A stretch of DNA of 64,000 bases from JAZKAR01 sp040389065. Its GTDB lineage: Bacteria; Pseudomonadota; Gammaproteobacteria; Burkholderiales; Casimicrobiaceae. Both the position numbers and the translations under genes were made by a program. Location of the stretch: assembly GCA_040389065.1 (NCBI GenBank), contig JAZKAR010000008.1, positions 23,479-87,478 of the forward strand, read 5' to 3'. Positions 44,764-53,895 of this stretch are shown piece after piece; positions within the stretch are counted from its first letter, which is position 1; each line of letters opens with the position of its first letter. Below the pieces are notes generated by a model that saw only the letters and a program-made list of their open reading frames with translations, was not told the DNA's origin and ran no database searches.

Positions 44764-45663
44764 ATGGCGCGCATAAAGCAAGTTTTAGTATCAGGAGTAA
44801 CCCGTTTAGGCATTGCGATGCTGTGGCTCCTTCATTTTTTACCCCTTCCTGTGTTATCTGCTTTAGGAAATGGTGTAGGCGCAGTATTATATTGTTTACT
44901 GACACGCCGTAGAAATATTGCCAATAAAAACCTAGAAATGTGCTTTCCTGAAGTTTCTGCTCAAGAAAGAAAATCGTGGGTAAAAAAACATTTTAGGGCC
45001 TATGTAAGAGCGGCGTTAGAACATGGCATTTTGTTTTGGGGTTCAAAAAAACGTATTCAAGCAATGGTACAGGTAAAGGGCATGGAGCACTTTATCGCCA
45101 TGCAAGGCCGCCCTGTTATTTTATTTGCACCTCATTTTGTAGGGCTGGATGCAGGTGGCTTGCGTATTACAACAGAGTATGCAGGAACTTCAATGTATGC
45201 ACGCCAAACGAATCCTCATCTTGATAAGTTACTACGGTATGGACGAGAGCGCTTTGGCAATACCAAGCTGGTATTGCGCACAGATGGCCTGCGCCCGTTG
45301 ATTCGAAATATTAAGGCGGGGTTACCTGCTTATTTTTTGCCTGATATGGATTTAGGCCGCGAAGGCGCTTACTTTATTCCTTTTTTTGGCATTCCTGCGG
45401 CGACGATTCCTTCGCTATCACGTCTTGTAAAACTTACCTCAGCGGTGATTATTCCTTGTATTACCTGGCAAGAAGCGCATGGCCAGTACCGATTAGAGTT
45501 TTTCCCTCCTTGGGAAGATTGGACGGGAAAAGACCCATTAGTAGAAACACAAAAAATGCATCGTTTTCTTGAAGAACAAATTAGAAAAGCCCCCTGGCAA
45601 TATTTATGGACGCATCAGCGATTTAAAACACGCCCCGTTGGAGACTCTTCTTTTTATAAGTAA
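44764..45663 (+). CDS. Lipid A biosynthesis acyltransferase (LpxL/HtrB family)
   Basis: This 299-residue inner-membrane enzyme adds a secondary acyl chain to Kdo2-lipid A. One N-terminal membrane helix (LGIAMLWLLHFLPLPVLSAL) is followed by RRNIANKNLEMCFPE, the catalytic HX4D motif in FAPHFVGLDAGGL (~125) and YFLPDMDLGREGAYFIPFFG. All are diagnostic of LpxL/LpxM. Which position it acylates cannot be told. Shares a transcript with xerC. Confidence 0.92.
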   Translation: MARIKQVLVSGVTRLGIAMLWLLHFLPLPVLSALGNGVGAVLYCLLTRRRNIANKNLEMCFPEVSAQERKSWVKKHFRAYVRAALEHGILFWGSKKRIQAMVQVKGMEHFIAMQGRPVILFAPHFVGLDAGGLRITTEYAGTSMYARQTNPHLDKLLRYGRERFGNTKLVLRTDGLRPLIRNIKAGLPAYFLPDMDLGREGAYFIPFFGIPAATIPSLSRLVKLTSAVIIPCITWQEAHGQYRLEFFPPWEDWTGKDPLVETQKMHRFLEEQIRKAPWQYLWTHQRFKTRPVGDSSFYK

Positions 45664-45696
45664 GCAGAGTATGGCAATGTCATGCCTATTTCATAA

Positions 45697-48453
45697 TCAA
45701 AATTCTTTTGATAGCTCTGCTAGCGGAGCAACAAAAGCGTTTTCTTCATTACCATACGTCAACACCACTACTTGAGCATAGCTTAATGTATCTTCTTCAA
45801 ACAGATGCATCAGCTGATAAGTGCCAAGACTGCCAAGGCCTGCAATCATCACCATTGAATATCGTGAATTAAGAGGATTATCGCTTGCTACGATAACTGC
45901 ACTTTTTTCGTTCGCATAAATATCATCCTGAACTTCGAATGACGCTGTACCAAATTTAACCGCTACTTGATTTGCAAATCGTGCAGATACTAGATTAGTG
46001 GAAGGTCGCCCAACCAGTAAAATATGATTTTTGCGCATGTCATCTTCAGTGACTTCTTGATCACTCTTCATCTTGGGTTGAATACCATGCTCACGGCGGC
46101 GTAGCGAGCGTTGTAATAAGCCAGCAGCTTCTAAATTCCCTGCTTTTTCATCAAGTGTACCATACACAATAAGTGTGTTTTCTAGTTCATTATCAAAGGT
46201 TAGAATAGTAAAGGGAGATCCGTTGTTTCGAGCAGTTAATCCATATTTATCGACAATGACACGCTCAGGACGATTTTTGGTATCAATCTTGATGACTTGG
46301 TGGGTAGCATCAACGATCTGCTCCTGAGTAACTTCACCTTCTGCCATTTCAACAGTAACGGGTATATTTAAAGCAGTGCTTTGTGCTGCAGTGTTAAGCG
46401 TAATAGTAGTTTGCCATCCCTGCCCATGGCGTGCGGTCTGGGTGCTGGCAAGCGAAAGTTTTGGCAACCCTTTTTCTTTTAACCACCACGCGAACAACGG
46501 TGCCAAATTTTTCTTTGTTTTTGATTGTAAAAATGTTTCGAATGCTTGGGAGGAAACAGCTTTACCTGCATTGGTTTTACCAAATGCTTCCATTGCAGTA
46601 TCAAATGTTTCTGCGCCTACTATGCCCCTTAGCGTATGCAAAAATAATACTCCTTTTCCAGTAGCGACATTAAACCACTGATCATCACGAAAAGAAGATT
46701 TTATGTGTGAAAGCGCATAGTCTTGACCGCTACGCGCTCCTTGGGCATACATAGAGCGATAAAATGAAATTTCCACACCAAGCTCTTCAAGATGACTAGC
46801 TTTAAGAACACCTTTTTCAGCGAGTCGCTTCAATTTATTTTCGCGCGCCACAATTCTTTCATAATTCGCAAAGGCTGTTGTTAGCCAAATATCAGAATCT
46901 GCCAATGGTAATAATGTTCCGCGCCAAGCAGGTTCTTCAGATTCTTCTAGGCTATGATGTACTTCGTGAATTTTTAGTAAATTTTGCCGATCAACGGGTT
47001 TTACATCTTTTTTTTCTATGGGCGGTGTAGAGCTAAGAATAGTCCATGGGTTATGAATGAGCGGTTTGATTTCAGGGAAATTTTTTTGCTCAAGATCAGT
47101 CGGCTCCCAAATAGACCCTACTGGAGGCCCAAACGATGCCCATGTTTCAAAAGATAAGGCCATATCTGCTGTTGTGTATTTTGCATCTGCTGCGAATGGT
47201 GAATCGATTTCAGGTGTAGTTAGAATTCGTCGTGCAAAATCAGCATCAATTTTTCCTTTTCCTTCCTCGTATAGTTTTAGCCACACTTTATCGCGCTTAG
47301 AGGGGGCATAAACAGCTGCCGCGGAAGGACGGCCCTCTATACTGGCAATTGTTTCCATGCGAACATCTCTATCTTTAATATTGTTATCGCTCCAGTAAAA
47401 TCCTTTCGCGTCTGCAAACCATTCATTTTTACTACTTCGATGTAGAACTTGTTTATGTGTTCCAAGTGAAAGTAATGCAATTTCATTTTTATGAATGTCG
47501 CCAATAAGCCACTCTGTAGAGCTAAGACCATTGCCATTTTGGCCGAGCATTTCTGTTGCTTTTTCAATCGTGTCTGCATATTGCTCAGCATTTCTAATGC
47601 GTGCCGCTAGCGGTATGCCTGCCATAGCAAACGATGTTTGCTCTAATGTAGTTTCACTCAGCAGAATACCGGCTTCATTGATCGAGTAATCCATTCCACT
47701 ATGCATACCCCCTGCGGTTGTTTGCATCACAAAGTGATATCCGCGAGTTGGTTTGATATCCAACCAAATATTATAATTATTTGCTGGGTAAAGGTCGTAC
47801 ATCGTTACATGCCCAAACACTAACTTTCCATCTTTGGTAGCCGGGCCAATGGCGGCAAATGCACTGCATCATGTAGGGCGCCCTTTTCTAGGCATAAAAG
47901 CAGATGTTGCATTGCGGTTGCTACCTTTGGTACTTAATTTTGTTCCTTCTATTCCAGTTGCCGTCACCGAAAGAGCAGCATCTAGTGTGTCGATTTCATT
48001 TGCTGCGTTAAGCGTCACAATGTCTATTAAGTCAATGGGTCGTTTTTCAAAGGTAGCGCCTTCTGCTGTAGCGCCTTCTGCAATTCCTTTCATTTCCTCA
48101 AGCTGCTCAGGTGTAAAACCACGAAGAAAGAGTAAGTTTGAAAGCTTTCTTGCATATTCCCACGCTTGGCTGGCTGCCCCTGGCCCCCAATAATTTGCCA
48201 GCGTTTGCATATAGGTTGTTATTTCACTAGCAAGAAGATGTCCGTGTTGTAGCCCACGCTCATAAGGTTCCCCCTCGATATGTACGACCAGCCAGCCGGC
48301 TTGGGGATATTTCCAACCCTTGTGCCATTTTTGTACGGTATTAGGATCGTGTGAGGCACCCAAAGAAGCCGTCGATACGATAAAACCTATTCCCACATTT
48401 AGCACATGTTTGAGAAAAGACTGGCGAATAGATTGAAGCATAGTGCTAATCAT
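45697..48453 (-). pseudogene. Phospholipase-B-like/C45 Ntn-hydrolase fused to a peptidase-like domain, interrupted by one in-frame TGA
   Basis: A signal-bearing N-terminal part (FLKHVLNVGIGFIVSTASLGA, GEPYERGLQHGHLLASEI) runs to a TGA at 47869-47871. The same frame continues immediately with CSAFAAIGPATKDGKLVFGH and MQTTAGGMHSGMDYSINEAG, typical of phospholipase-B-like/AAT Ntn hydrolases, then ~400 residues of peptidase M1-like sequence (VATGKGVLFLHTLRG, FAWWLKEKGLPKLS). Without the stop the protein would be ~918 residues. The TGA is directly before the Cys that should be the N-terminal nucleophile. The flanking frames show no decay otherwise. TGA is a normal stop elsewhere here. Likely a recent nonsense mutation; recoding is not excluded. 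Confidence 0.75.
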
Positions 48454-48892
48454 GGATATAAATTTCTTAATTAAAGTAAGTATGATTATTTCATACCCAG
48501 AGTAGCTATTGCTGTACAACTGTCATAAAGTCATTACGATAATAAAAAAACAACTTCGCTCGCTATCAATTGTTGATGGAAGAATTTTTCAGAAGAGAAA
48601 GAAGGAACATTCATGGAGCAATGAGTGGCATAGTTTGCTGCTGTAAATACCTAACAAGTTTTACCCCGTGATACAGCCTGCTTGTAAATTAATATTGTTA
48701 GAAGTTACGCAGTTGAGCTATATCAAGGATATGGCAACGCAGACAGTACACGTAGTACAGCAAGTTGACATAACGCGGGGCGTCCCACACCAAGAGAGCC
48801 AACTGCGTAACTTCTAATTGTTTTTATCTTGATTATTATAAAAATAATGGCCTATATTTAGATAATAAGTTACTAATTATTAAGTTAAAAAC
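48454..48892. other. Gap with a MITE between hydrolase and nuclease genes
   Basis: AT-rich divergent promoter region for the broken hydrolase (minus) and the P1 nuclease (plus), split by the 120-bp inverted-repeat element at 48698-48817. No gene seen. Confidence 0.5.
48698..48817. repeat. MITE-like element with 18-bp perfect inverted repeats
   Basis: TTAGAAGTTACGCAGTTG at 48698-48715 is exactly complementary to 48800-48817. The 84-bp centre is GC-richer and lacks a reading frame. A CTACGCAGTTGA partial copy of the arm occurs at 20771-20782. The layout fits a non-autonomous IS derivative. Confidence 0.72.
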
Positions 48893-50155
48893 ATGCCAAA
48901 AATCACCTGCACAATCAGTATTCATCAAGCTATTATCGTTAGCCTATTACTTATCATAAATATTTTTAATACTGCTTATGCATGGACAGGTTCAGGTCAC
49001 CGCTGGGTAGCTGGTATTGCTTGGGATAATATGACACCCGCAGCTCAAGATTTGGTTCATAACCTGTTGATCAGCGGTCAAGATATTGCTTCGTGTGAAA
49101 AAACTATTTTTGATAATGTTGGCAATAAAAAGAATGCTTTTATAGGCGCTGCTAGTTGGTCAGACTGTGTAAGAAGTTATCCTGGTTTTGGTATGTACCA
49201 TGCCGACCGTTACCCGCTTTGCCCAGGCTTGGGCAGATCAGCCTGTAAAACCGGGCATTGCGCTACAGACTCTTTAAAACAAGCAATTCTAGATTTAAAT
49301 GATCCTAATGTTGCTTTAGTTACAAGACGCAGAGCGGTAAAAACAATTATTCATCTAGTCGGTGATTTGCATCAGCCGCTACATGTAGTAGCTACTGGTC
49401 CTATCGATATGATGATACAAAAATCTGCTACCGATAAGCCAGATCGATTTCATGGTTATTGGGACTACGACGTAATGGTTGGTGTAAAAGAAAAGAAAAA
49501 AAATTTATTTAATTTAATTCGCAAGCATAGCGCTGCAATGCAAAAGGGAAATTGGGACGAATGGATGTTAGAAACCGCTGCGCAAGGAAAACAAATAGCC
49601 TACGGGGAATTACTCGGCGGCGAAAATGTAATGTGCGCAAATATTAAGAGCCTTACCACTAACCAACCTGTATTGATTACGCCTGAATATGCTGATTCAG
49701 CCAGCGATTTAGGTGTTATAAAAATCGCGCAAGCCTCGGTGCGCTTAGCATTAATCTTTAATCAATCAGCAGAAAATTTGAAGCTAGGTGCTTCGCCAAA
49801 AAATAAAGAAATAGGCGTTTTAAAAGACACTATACCCCAGGCAAAACAAACACTGGGAACGGCAGAAAAGCAAGAAATGACCGAAGAAGATGGCGATGAA
49901 AAAGTATTGCAAACCGTGAAAACACAACAAAAGAAACCAGGCAATATTATTACTTGCAATATACCCGGATCGCCAGATGATAGCTTTTGTTATACATGTA
50001 AAAGCATAGAAGATTATGAGCAGAATGAAAATGGTTTTAAAACAGCTGAAGCATCTTGCAAAACCATTCAAGGTATTTTCGCTAAAAATTCAACGGTAAG
50101 TTGCAAAATGAGTCAAGTTATCTCTAATGATAATGGTAATTTATCCTGTCATTAA
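48893..50155 (+). CDS. Secreted S1/P1-type nuclease with C-terminal extension
   Basis: This 420-residue protein has a signal peptide ending in TAYA. The mature Trp1 is itself a zinc ligand (WTGSGHRWVAGIAW). Other trinuclear zinc-site parts are ASWSD, FGMYHAD, IIHLVGDLHQPLHV and FHGYWDYDV. It would degrade single-stranded DNA/RNA or release 3'-phosphates outside the inner membrane. Beyond ~310, where P1 nucleases end, is a ~110-residue charged linker and a Cys-rich tail (FCYTCKSIEDYEQ, ASCKTIQ, VSCKMSQ) that I do not recognise. Confidence 0.9.
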   Translation: MPKITCTISIHQAIIVSLLLIINIFNTAYAWTGSGHRWVAGIAWDNMTPAAQDLVHNLLISGQDIASCEKTIFDNVGNKKNAFIGAASWSDCVRSYPGFGMYHADRYPLCPGLGRSACKTGHCATDSLKQAILDLNDPNVALVTRRRAVKTIIHLVGDLHQPLHVVATGPIDMMIQKSATDKPDRFHGYWDYDVMVGVKEKKKNLFNLIRKHSAAMQKGNWDEWMLETAAQGKQIAYGELLGGENVMCANIKSLTTNQPVLITPEYADSASDLGVIKIAQASVRLALIFNQSAENLKLGASPKNKEIGVLKDTIPQAKQTLGTAEKQEMTEEDGDEKVLQTVKTQQKKPGNIITCNIPGSPDDSFCYTCKSIEDYEQNENGFKTAEASCKTIQGIFAKNSTVSCKMSQVISNDNGNLSCH

Positions 50156-50503
50156 AAATGTGTCCTACATATTTTGTATTAATTGGTCAAATCAGAAAAA
50201 CCGGATGATGTCGCCAGTAACTTTGCTGATAAGCCTTTTCTTTCAAAATTATTTTTAAAATGGTTATTAAAAGACGTTTTTTGCAACGGTTTTATATTTA
50301 TTTTATTTTTTATCGTTTAGCAAATATGCTGATGAAATCAGGCATACATAGCTTATACACATTTTTTGAAATTACTTTATTTTTTTAAATTCAATGCGAT
50401 AATTAAGTTATCCACAGAAAAATGATAATTAAAAAAATTCCTTGTCTTTTTAAAAAATGAAGACATACTAGTGGGGAATCAGGGCTAATAGGGGTAAACC
50501 ATT
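50156..50503. other. Very AT-rich gap with two DnaA-box matches (possible origin)
   Basis: This 348-bp gap has TTATACACA at 50353-50361 and a perfect TTATCCACA at 50408-50416, both on the plus strand, flanked by long A/T runs. That is the minimal look of a replication origin or DnaA-regulated promoter. hemE lies 2 kb away. Two boxes are few for an oriC and no GC-skew test is possible by eye. Confidence 0.35.
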
Positions 50504-51358
50504 ATGAAATTATTGGCTATTGCATTAATTGGTATAGGATGGTTTGGCAGTACGCTTTACTCTTCTGGTAAGACGACTCAGCTAAGTGAATGGTGGTCAT
50601 ATCAGACTACTAAGCCACAATCATGTAAAAAAGGATCAGACACTGAGCATCAATTAAATTTTGTGTCAAAACTGATGTCAATTAAAGAACAGAAGCCCAT
50701 TGTATTGGCGCAAGCCGATACAGAAAATGCCCTTAGTTCTAAAGACTCAGAAGCGCGTAAAATTCAAGAAGCGTTAAGCTGGGTGCTAGATAAAACACAT
50801 GATAACTTTACACACGCTAGGGCAGATGCTTCAGGAAAAAAAACGTTAGCATTACCTAATAATGACCCTGGCAATACTTCACGCTCAGCGCTTGAAGAAG
50901 CTTTTCATTCGCAGCCGTCTACTGTTGCATATCCTTTAGCCTATTCACTAGAGCATGGTACAGGGGGTACAGCTGATTATAAGCGGGCGGCTCGTATATA
51001 TCTTAAGGCGGCTGAGTTAGGCGATGTACGCGCGCAAAGCCGTTTAGGTTTAGCGTATATGAAGGGGCATTTAGATCTGAAAACAGATTTGGTGCTGGCC
51101 GAAAAATGGTTAACAGCCGCTGCTGTTCATAATGATCTTAATGCACAATATTATTTAGGCCGCCTTCTTCTTGAAGATAAAGACACGAATATTGTTGATG
51201 CATTAGTATGGGTGGCTGTGGCAGGTAAGCGAGGGTATGCGCCTGCGCAAAATGTTGTTAAACAATATTGGACTCAGCTAAACCCACGCCAGCAAGATGA
51301 ACTATTATCGCGCATTCGCCAATGGAAGGTTGAGGATAGTAAATTGAGTGTGGCTTAA
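50504..51358 (+). CDS. Sel1-repeat (TPR-like) exported protein
   Basis: This 284-residue protein has an N-terminal hydrophobic segment (MKLLAIALIGIGWFGSTLYSS), a polar linker and at least two SLR units (YKRAARIYLKAAELGDVRAQSRLGLAYM; LAEKWLTAAAVHNDLNAQYYLG) plus a degenerate third. Sel1 repeats are protein-interaction scaffolds, often envelope or secreted. Partner unknown. It follows the AT-rich gap and converges on the hairpin at 51449-51508. Confidence 0.85.
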   Translation: MKLLAIALIGIGWFGSTLYSSGKTTQLSEWWSYQTTKPQSCKKGSDTEHQLNFVSKLMSIKEQKPIVLAQADTENALSSKDSEARKIQEALSWVLDKTHDNFTHARADASGKKTLALPNNDPGNTSRSALEEAFHSQPSTVAYPLAYSLEHGTGGTADYKRAARIYLKAAELGDVRAQSRLGLAYMKGHLDLKTDLVLAEKWLTAAAVHNDLNAQYYLGRLLLEDKDTNIVDALVWVAVAGKRGYAPAQNVVKQYWTQLNPRQQDELLSRIRQWKVEDSKLSVA

Positions 51359-51448
51359 GATATGACATCATCTACTACTATCACGTACGCCCCTTCCCTC
51401 CTAGTGCAATACATTACGTCGCCCAGTTATTCACTTAAGAAGTTTAAA

Positions 51449-51508
51449 CGCTCAGTTAACTCCATATGCAATCTAACGGCTTTGATTGCATATGGAGTTA
51501 ACTGAGCG
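51449..51508. terminator. 25-bp perfect inverted repeat between convergent genes
   Basis: The arms 51449-51473 and 51484-51508 are exactly complementary over 25 bp with a 10-base loop. It lies between a plus-strand Sel1 gene and a minus-strand gene, so it could end both transcripts, although U-runs are weak. The perfect length also fits a small mobile palindrome. Confidence 0.6.
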
Positions 51509-51514
51509 TGCTGG

Positions 51515-51970
51515 CTAGGCCTTTACGCCCTCAGAAACCCAAAAATTCCCTTTTTTATCGGCTAATAATAATGGAGCTTCTTGATTTTCATCTTCTATAT
51601 ACGGCTTGCCATGAAGCTCTTTGTTTGATTGCAAAGAAGTAACATTACGTACTTTAAGATCAATGCGGCCCACGTGAATCAAACCCGTAACTACAACCCG
51701 AATATCATCTTGAAAACGCCCTGGGTATTTTACAAGAGCACGGAAACAGTCACGATCACTTCCTTCAGTATCTTTTAGCGAAAAACTAAGCTCAATAATA
51801 CAAGGCCAGCCCTGGCTGCCTCCCATATAGCGTAAATCTTGCTCTAGCGCGCTACACAAGGCGCTGCTTTGTTCCCAACATACATGATAAGGATTTTGAT
51901 CGGTATCTTCGATACGTTTTAATTTTTCTGACAGCCGTTCTAAAACCGTATAACTTAATCCCTGGTGCAT
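51515..51970 (-). CDS. Hypothetical soluble protein (151 aa)
   Basis: About 151 residues from ATG 51970 (a GGAAAGGG box precedes it; the frame opens at 52003). Predicted mixed alpha/beta with CWEQSSALCSALEQDLRYMGG and FRALVKYPGRFQDDIRVVVTGLIHVGRIDLKVRNV, which look like a folded domain. I do not recognise the family. It lies between hemE and the 25-bp palindrome on the hemE strand, but more than 300 bp before hemE's end. Confidence 0.6.
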   Translation of the reverse strand: MHQGLSYTVLERLSEKLKRIEDTDQNPYHVCWEQSSALCSALEQDLRYMGGSQGWPCIIELSFSLKDTEGSDRDCFRALVKYPGRFQDDIRVVVTGLIHVGRIDLKVRNVTSLQSNKELHGKPYIEDENQEAPLLLADKKGNFWVSEGVKA

Positions 51971-52317
51971 GATTTGACCCTTTCCAGACAGCAGATAGTT
52001 CAAGATAATGCTTCACTCAAAGCACTATCTTTCAAATCATAAACGCCTCTCCCTTTTTATTATCAAGGGATGCTTATAAGGTTTACTCTTTGATCTGATA
52101 GATAAAGGTCAATTTTATAGGTTTTTTAGGAAAAAGCCAATGAATCTATACAATTAGAGAGAAAAAACACGAATGCTAGTGCTTGGCTTTAAGCTTTACC
52201 CAAAGCACCTTTCTACAAAAACTTGCATTAGCACCCGCACTCCGAACATTGTAAGCGGGGGATAACCAGAGTATTCCCCGCTCGCTTCACACATTGCAGT
52301 AAGCTGCAAGTTTCGCC
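51971..52317. other. Gap between hypothetical gene and hemE end
   Basis: It holds the promoter of the minus-strand hypothetical gene and a hemE-terminator hairpin: AGCGGGG (52254-52260) pairs with CCCCGCT (52276-52282). No gene seen. Confidence 0.45.
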
Positions 52318-53370
52318 TTAATTAATTTGTAAACAACCTTTTTGAACACCTTCAACAAAACGCGCAACTGCATCAATAGGTGTTCCCGGCAAAATACCAT
52401 GCCCTAAATTAATAATATGGCGTTTGCCTCTAACGTCGCTTACTAAGCGCTCTACTGCTGCGTCAATTGCTTGAGGTGAACCCGTTAATAAAAGCCGAGG
52501 GTCAAGATTGCCCTGCAAGCATACAGAGTCTCCTACTTGCTTATACGCCCAGTTAATATCCACCGTCCAATCAATGCCTAGCCCTTGAGCGCCTGATTGT
52601 GACATCTCATCGAGCCAAGTTCCCCCACCTTTGGTAAAAAGAACAACAGGTATTTTTTCGCCGTTGTGCTCTTTAGGCAAGGCTGCAATAATCTTGCGCA
52701 TTGGCTTTAAGCTCCACTCGAGATAATCATGGGCAGAAAGCAACCCTCCCCATGTATCAAATATCATCAGCGTTTGAGCGCCAGCTTTAACTTGTTCCGT
52801 TAAATAAAGCGTTACAGCTTCAGTATTGGTATCAATAATTTTCTTTAAGAGATCGGGCCGGCTATACATCATTTGCCGTAATAGAGGAAAGCCCTCTTCT
52901 GAGCGCCCTTGCACCATGTAGCAGGCCAATGTAAAGGGGCTTCCTGAAAAACCAATCAGCGGCACACGATTATTCAACGCTTTTCGCATCGTGCTAACAG
53001 CATTAAATACATACGAAAGCGAAGCCATATCAGGTACCGTTAGCTTTTGAATATCGCTTTCATGCTGTAGAGGCCGTGCAAATACAGGGCCTTCACCTTG
53101 CTGAAAATCAAGTTCGCAGCCCATGGCATCGGGAATCGTTAAGATATCTGAAAATAAAATAGCGGCATCTAAAGGAAACCGCTCCAAAGGTTGTAAAACT
53201 ACCTCAGTAGCTAATTCAGCATTTTTGCATAAGGCCATGAAATTGCCAGCTTTTGAGCGGGTCGCGTTATACTCAGGTAAATAGCGACCTGCCTGACGCA
53301 TTAACCATACGGGGGGACGGTCAACCGATTGCCCGTTCAAAACGTCTAACAATCGGCGATTTTCTAGCAT
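52318..53370 (-). CDS. hemE: Uroporphyrinogen III decarboxylase HemE
   Basis: This 350-residue enzyme converts uroporphyrinogen III to coproporphyrinogen III in haem synthesis. It shows RPPVWLMRQAGRYLPEYNATR (substrate-binding Arg motif), ILFSDILTIPDAMG with the catalytic Asp, GFSGSPFTLACYMVQG and NLGHGILPGTP. Length and motifs are normal. AAGGA is 9 bases before the ATG at 53370. The start lies only 14 bp from the divergent FlgA-like gene, so each promoter must lie inside the other gene. Confidence 0.97.
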   Translation of the reverse strand: MLENRRLLDVLNGQSVDRPPVWLMRQAGRYLPEYNATRSKAGNFMALCKNAELATEVVLQPLERFPLDAAILFSDILTIPDAMGCELDFQQGEGPVFARPLQHESDIQKLTVPDMASLSYVFNAVSTMRKALNNRVPLIGFSGSPFTLACYMVQGRSEEGFPLLRQMMYSRPDLLKKIIDTNTEAVTLYLTEQVKAGAQTLMIFDTWGGLLSAHDYLEWSLKPMRKIIAALPKEHNGEKIPVVLFTKGGGTWLDEMSQSGAQGLGIDWTVDINWAYKQVGDSVCLQGNLDPRLLLTGSPQAIDAAVERLVSDVRGKRHIINLGHGILPGTPIDAVARFVEGVQKGCLQIN

Positions 53371-53384
53371 AAATGGGGTTCCTT

Positions 53385-53864
53385 ATGGGAAACATTAGAA
53401 AAATTGAGACGATAACCTATCGGCAAGTTTACCGTATTTTAACAGGGTTTATTCTAGCAGTACCCTTGTTACTATCGCCATGTTTTGCTGATCCTGAGGT
53501 TTTAGTGTTAAAGCGCGCCTTACGACCTGGCGATGTGTTAACTGCTCAAGACTTGGAATGGGAAACAGCGCCCCGCGTTCCATCAGGCGCAGTGCAAAAC
53601 CCAAAAGATATTATTGGAAAAAGTGCTAAAAGCCATTTGCCTGAGGGTTTGGTAATGTATCCTCAACTCTTTGAAACATCAAAAATTGTACAGCAAGGTC
53701 AAACCGTAGAAGTGATTTTGCGATCAGAAAATATGGATATTCGCTATACCGGAATCGCTATGCAAGATGGCGGTCGCGGGCAGATTATTACGGTGAGAAT
53801 GCCAGCGGGCACCTTAATTGGTGCCACGGTGCTTGATCCTGGCAAAGTTGTTGTTCATGAATAA
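53385..53864 (+). CDS. FlgA-like SAF-domain protein (P-ring chaperone)
   Basis: A 159-residue exported protein: signal peptide (ILTGFILAVPLLLSPCFA) then a SAF domain (VLKRALRPGDVLTAQDLEWE, AVQNPKDIIGKSAK, GQTVEVILRSENMDIRYTGIAMQDG) and a C-terminal strand (GATVLDPGKVVV). This is the pattern of short FlgA proteins, periplasmic chaperones for the flagellar P-ring protein FlgI; related SAF proteins (CpaB) serve pili. No flagellar neighbours are in view. ATG 53385 gives the usual signal peptide; 53373 is also open. Confidence 0.78.
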   Translation: MGNIRKIETITYRQVYRILTGFILAVPLLLSPCFADPEVLVLKRALRPGDVLTAQDLEWETAPRVPSGAVQNPKDIIGKSAKSHLPEGLVMYPQLFETSKIVQQGQTVEVILRSENMDIRYTGIAMQDGGRGQIITVRMPAGTLIGATVLDPGKVVVHE

Positions 53865-53895
53865 TAATTGTAGGTAATATTATTTTAGGCCTGCA

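Noticed and set aside
47869..47871. Genome-wide reassignment of TGA to Trp or Sec
   Set aside because: Other well-identified genes end at TGA in this window, and no SECIS-like hairpin was evident downstream; a local nonsense codon is the simpler reading.
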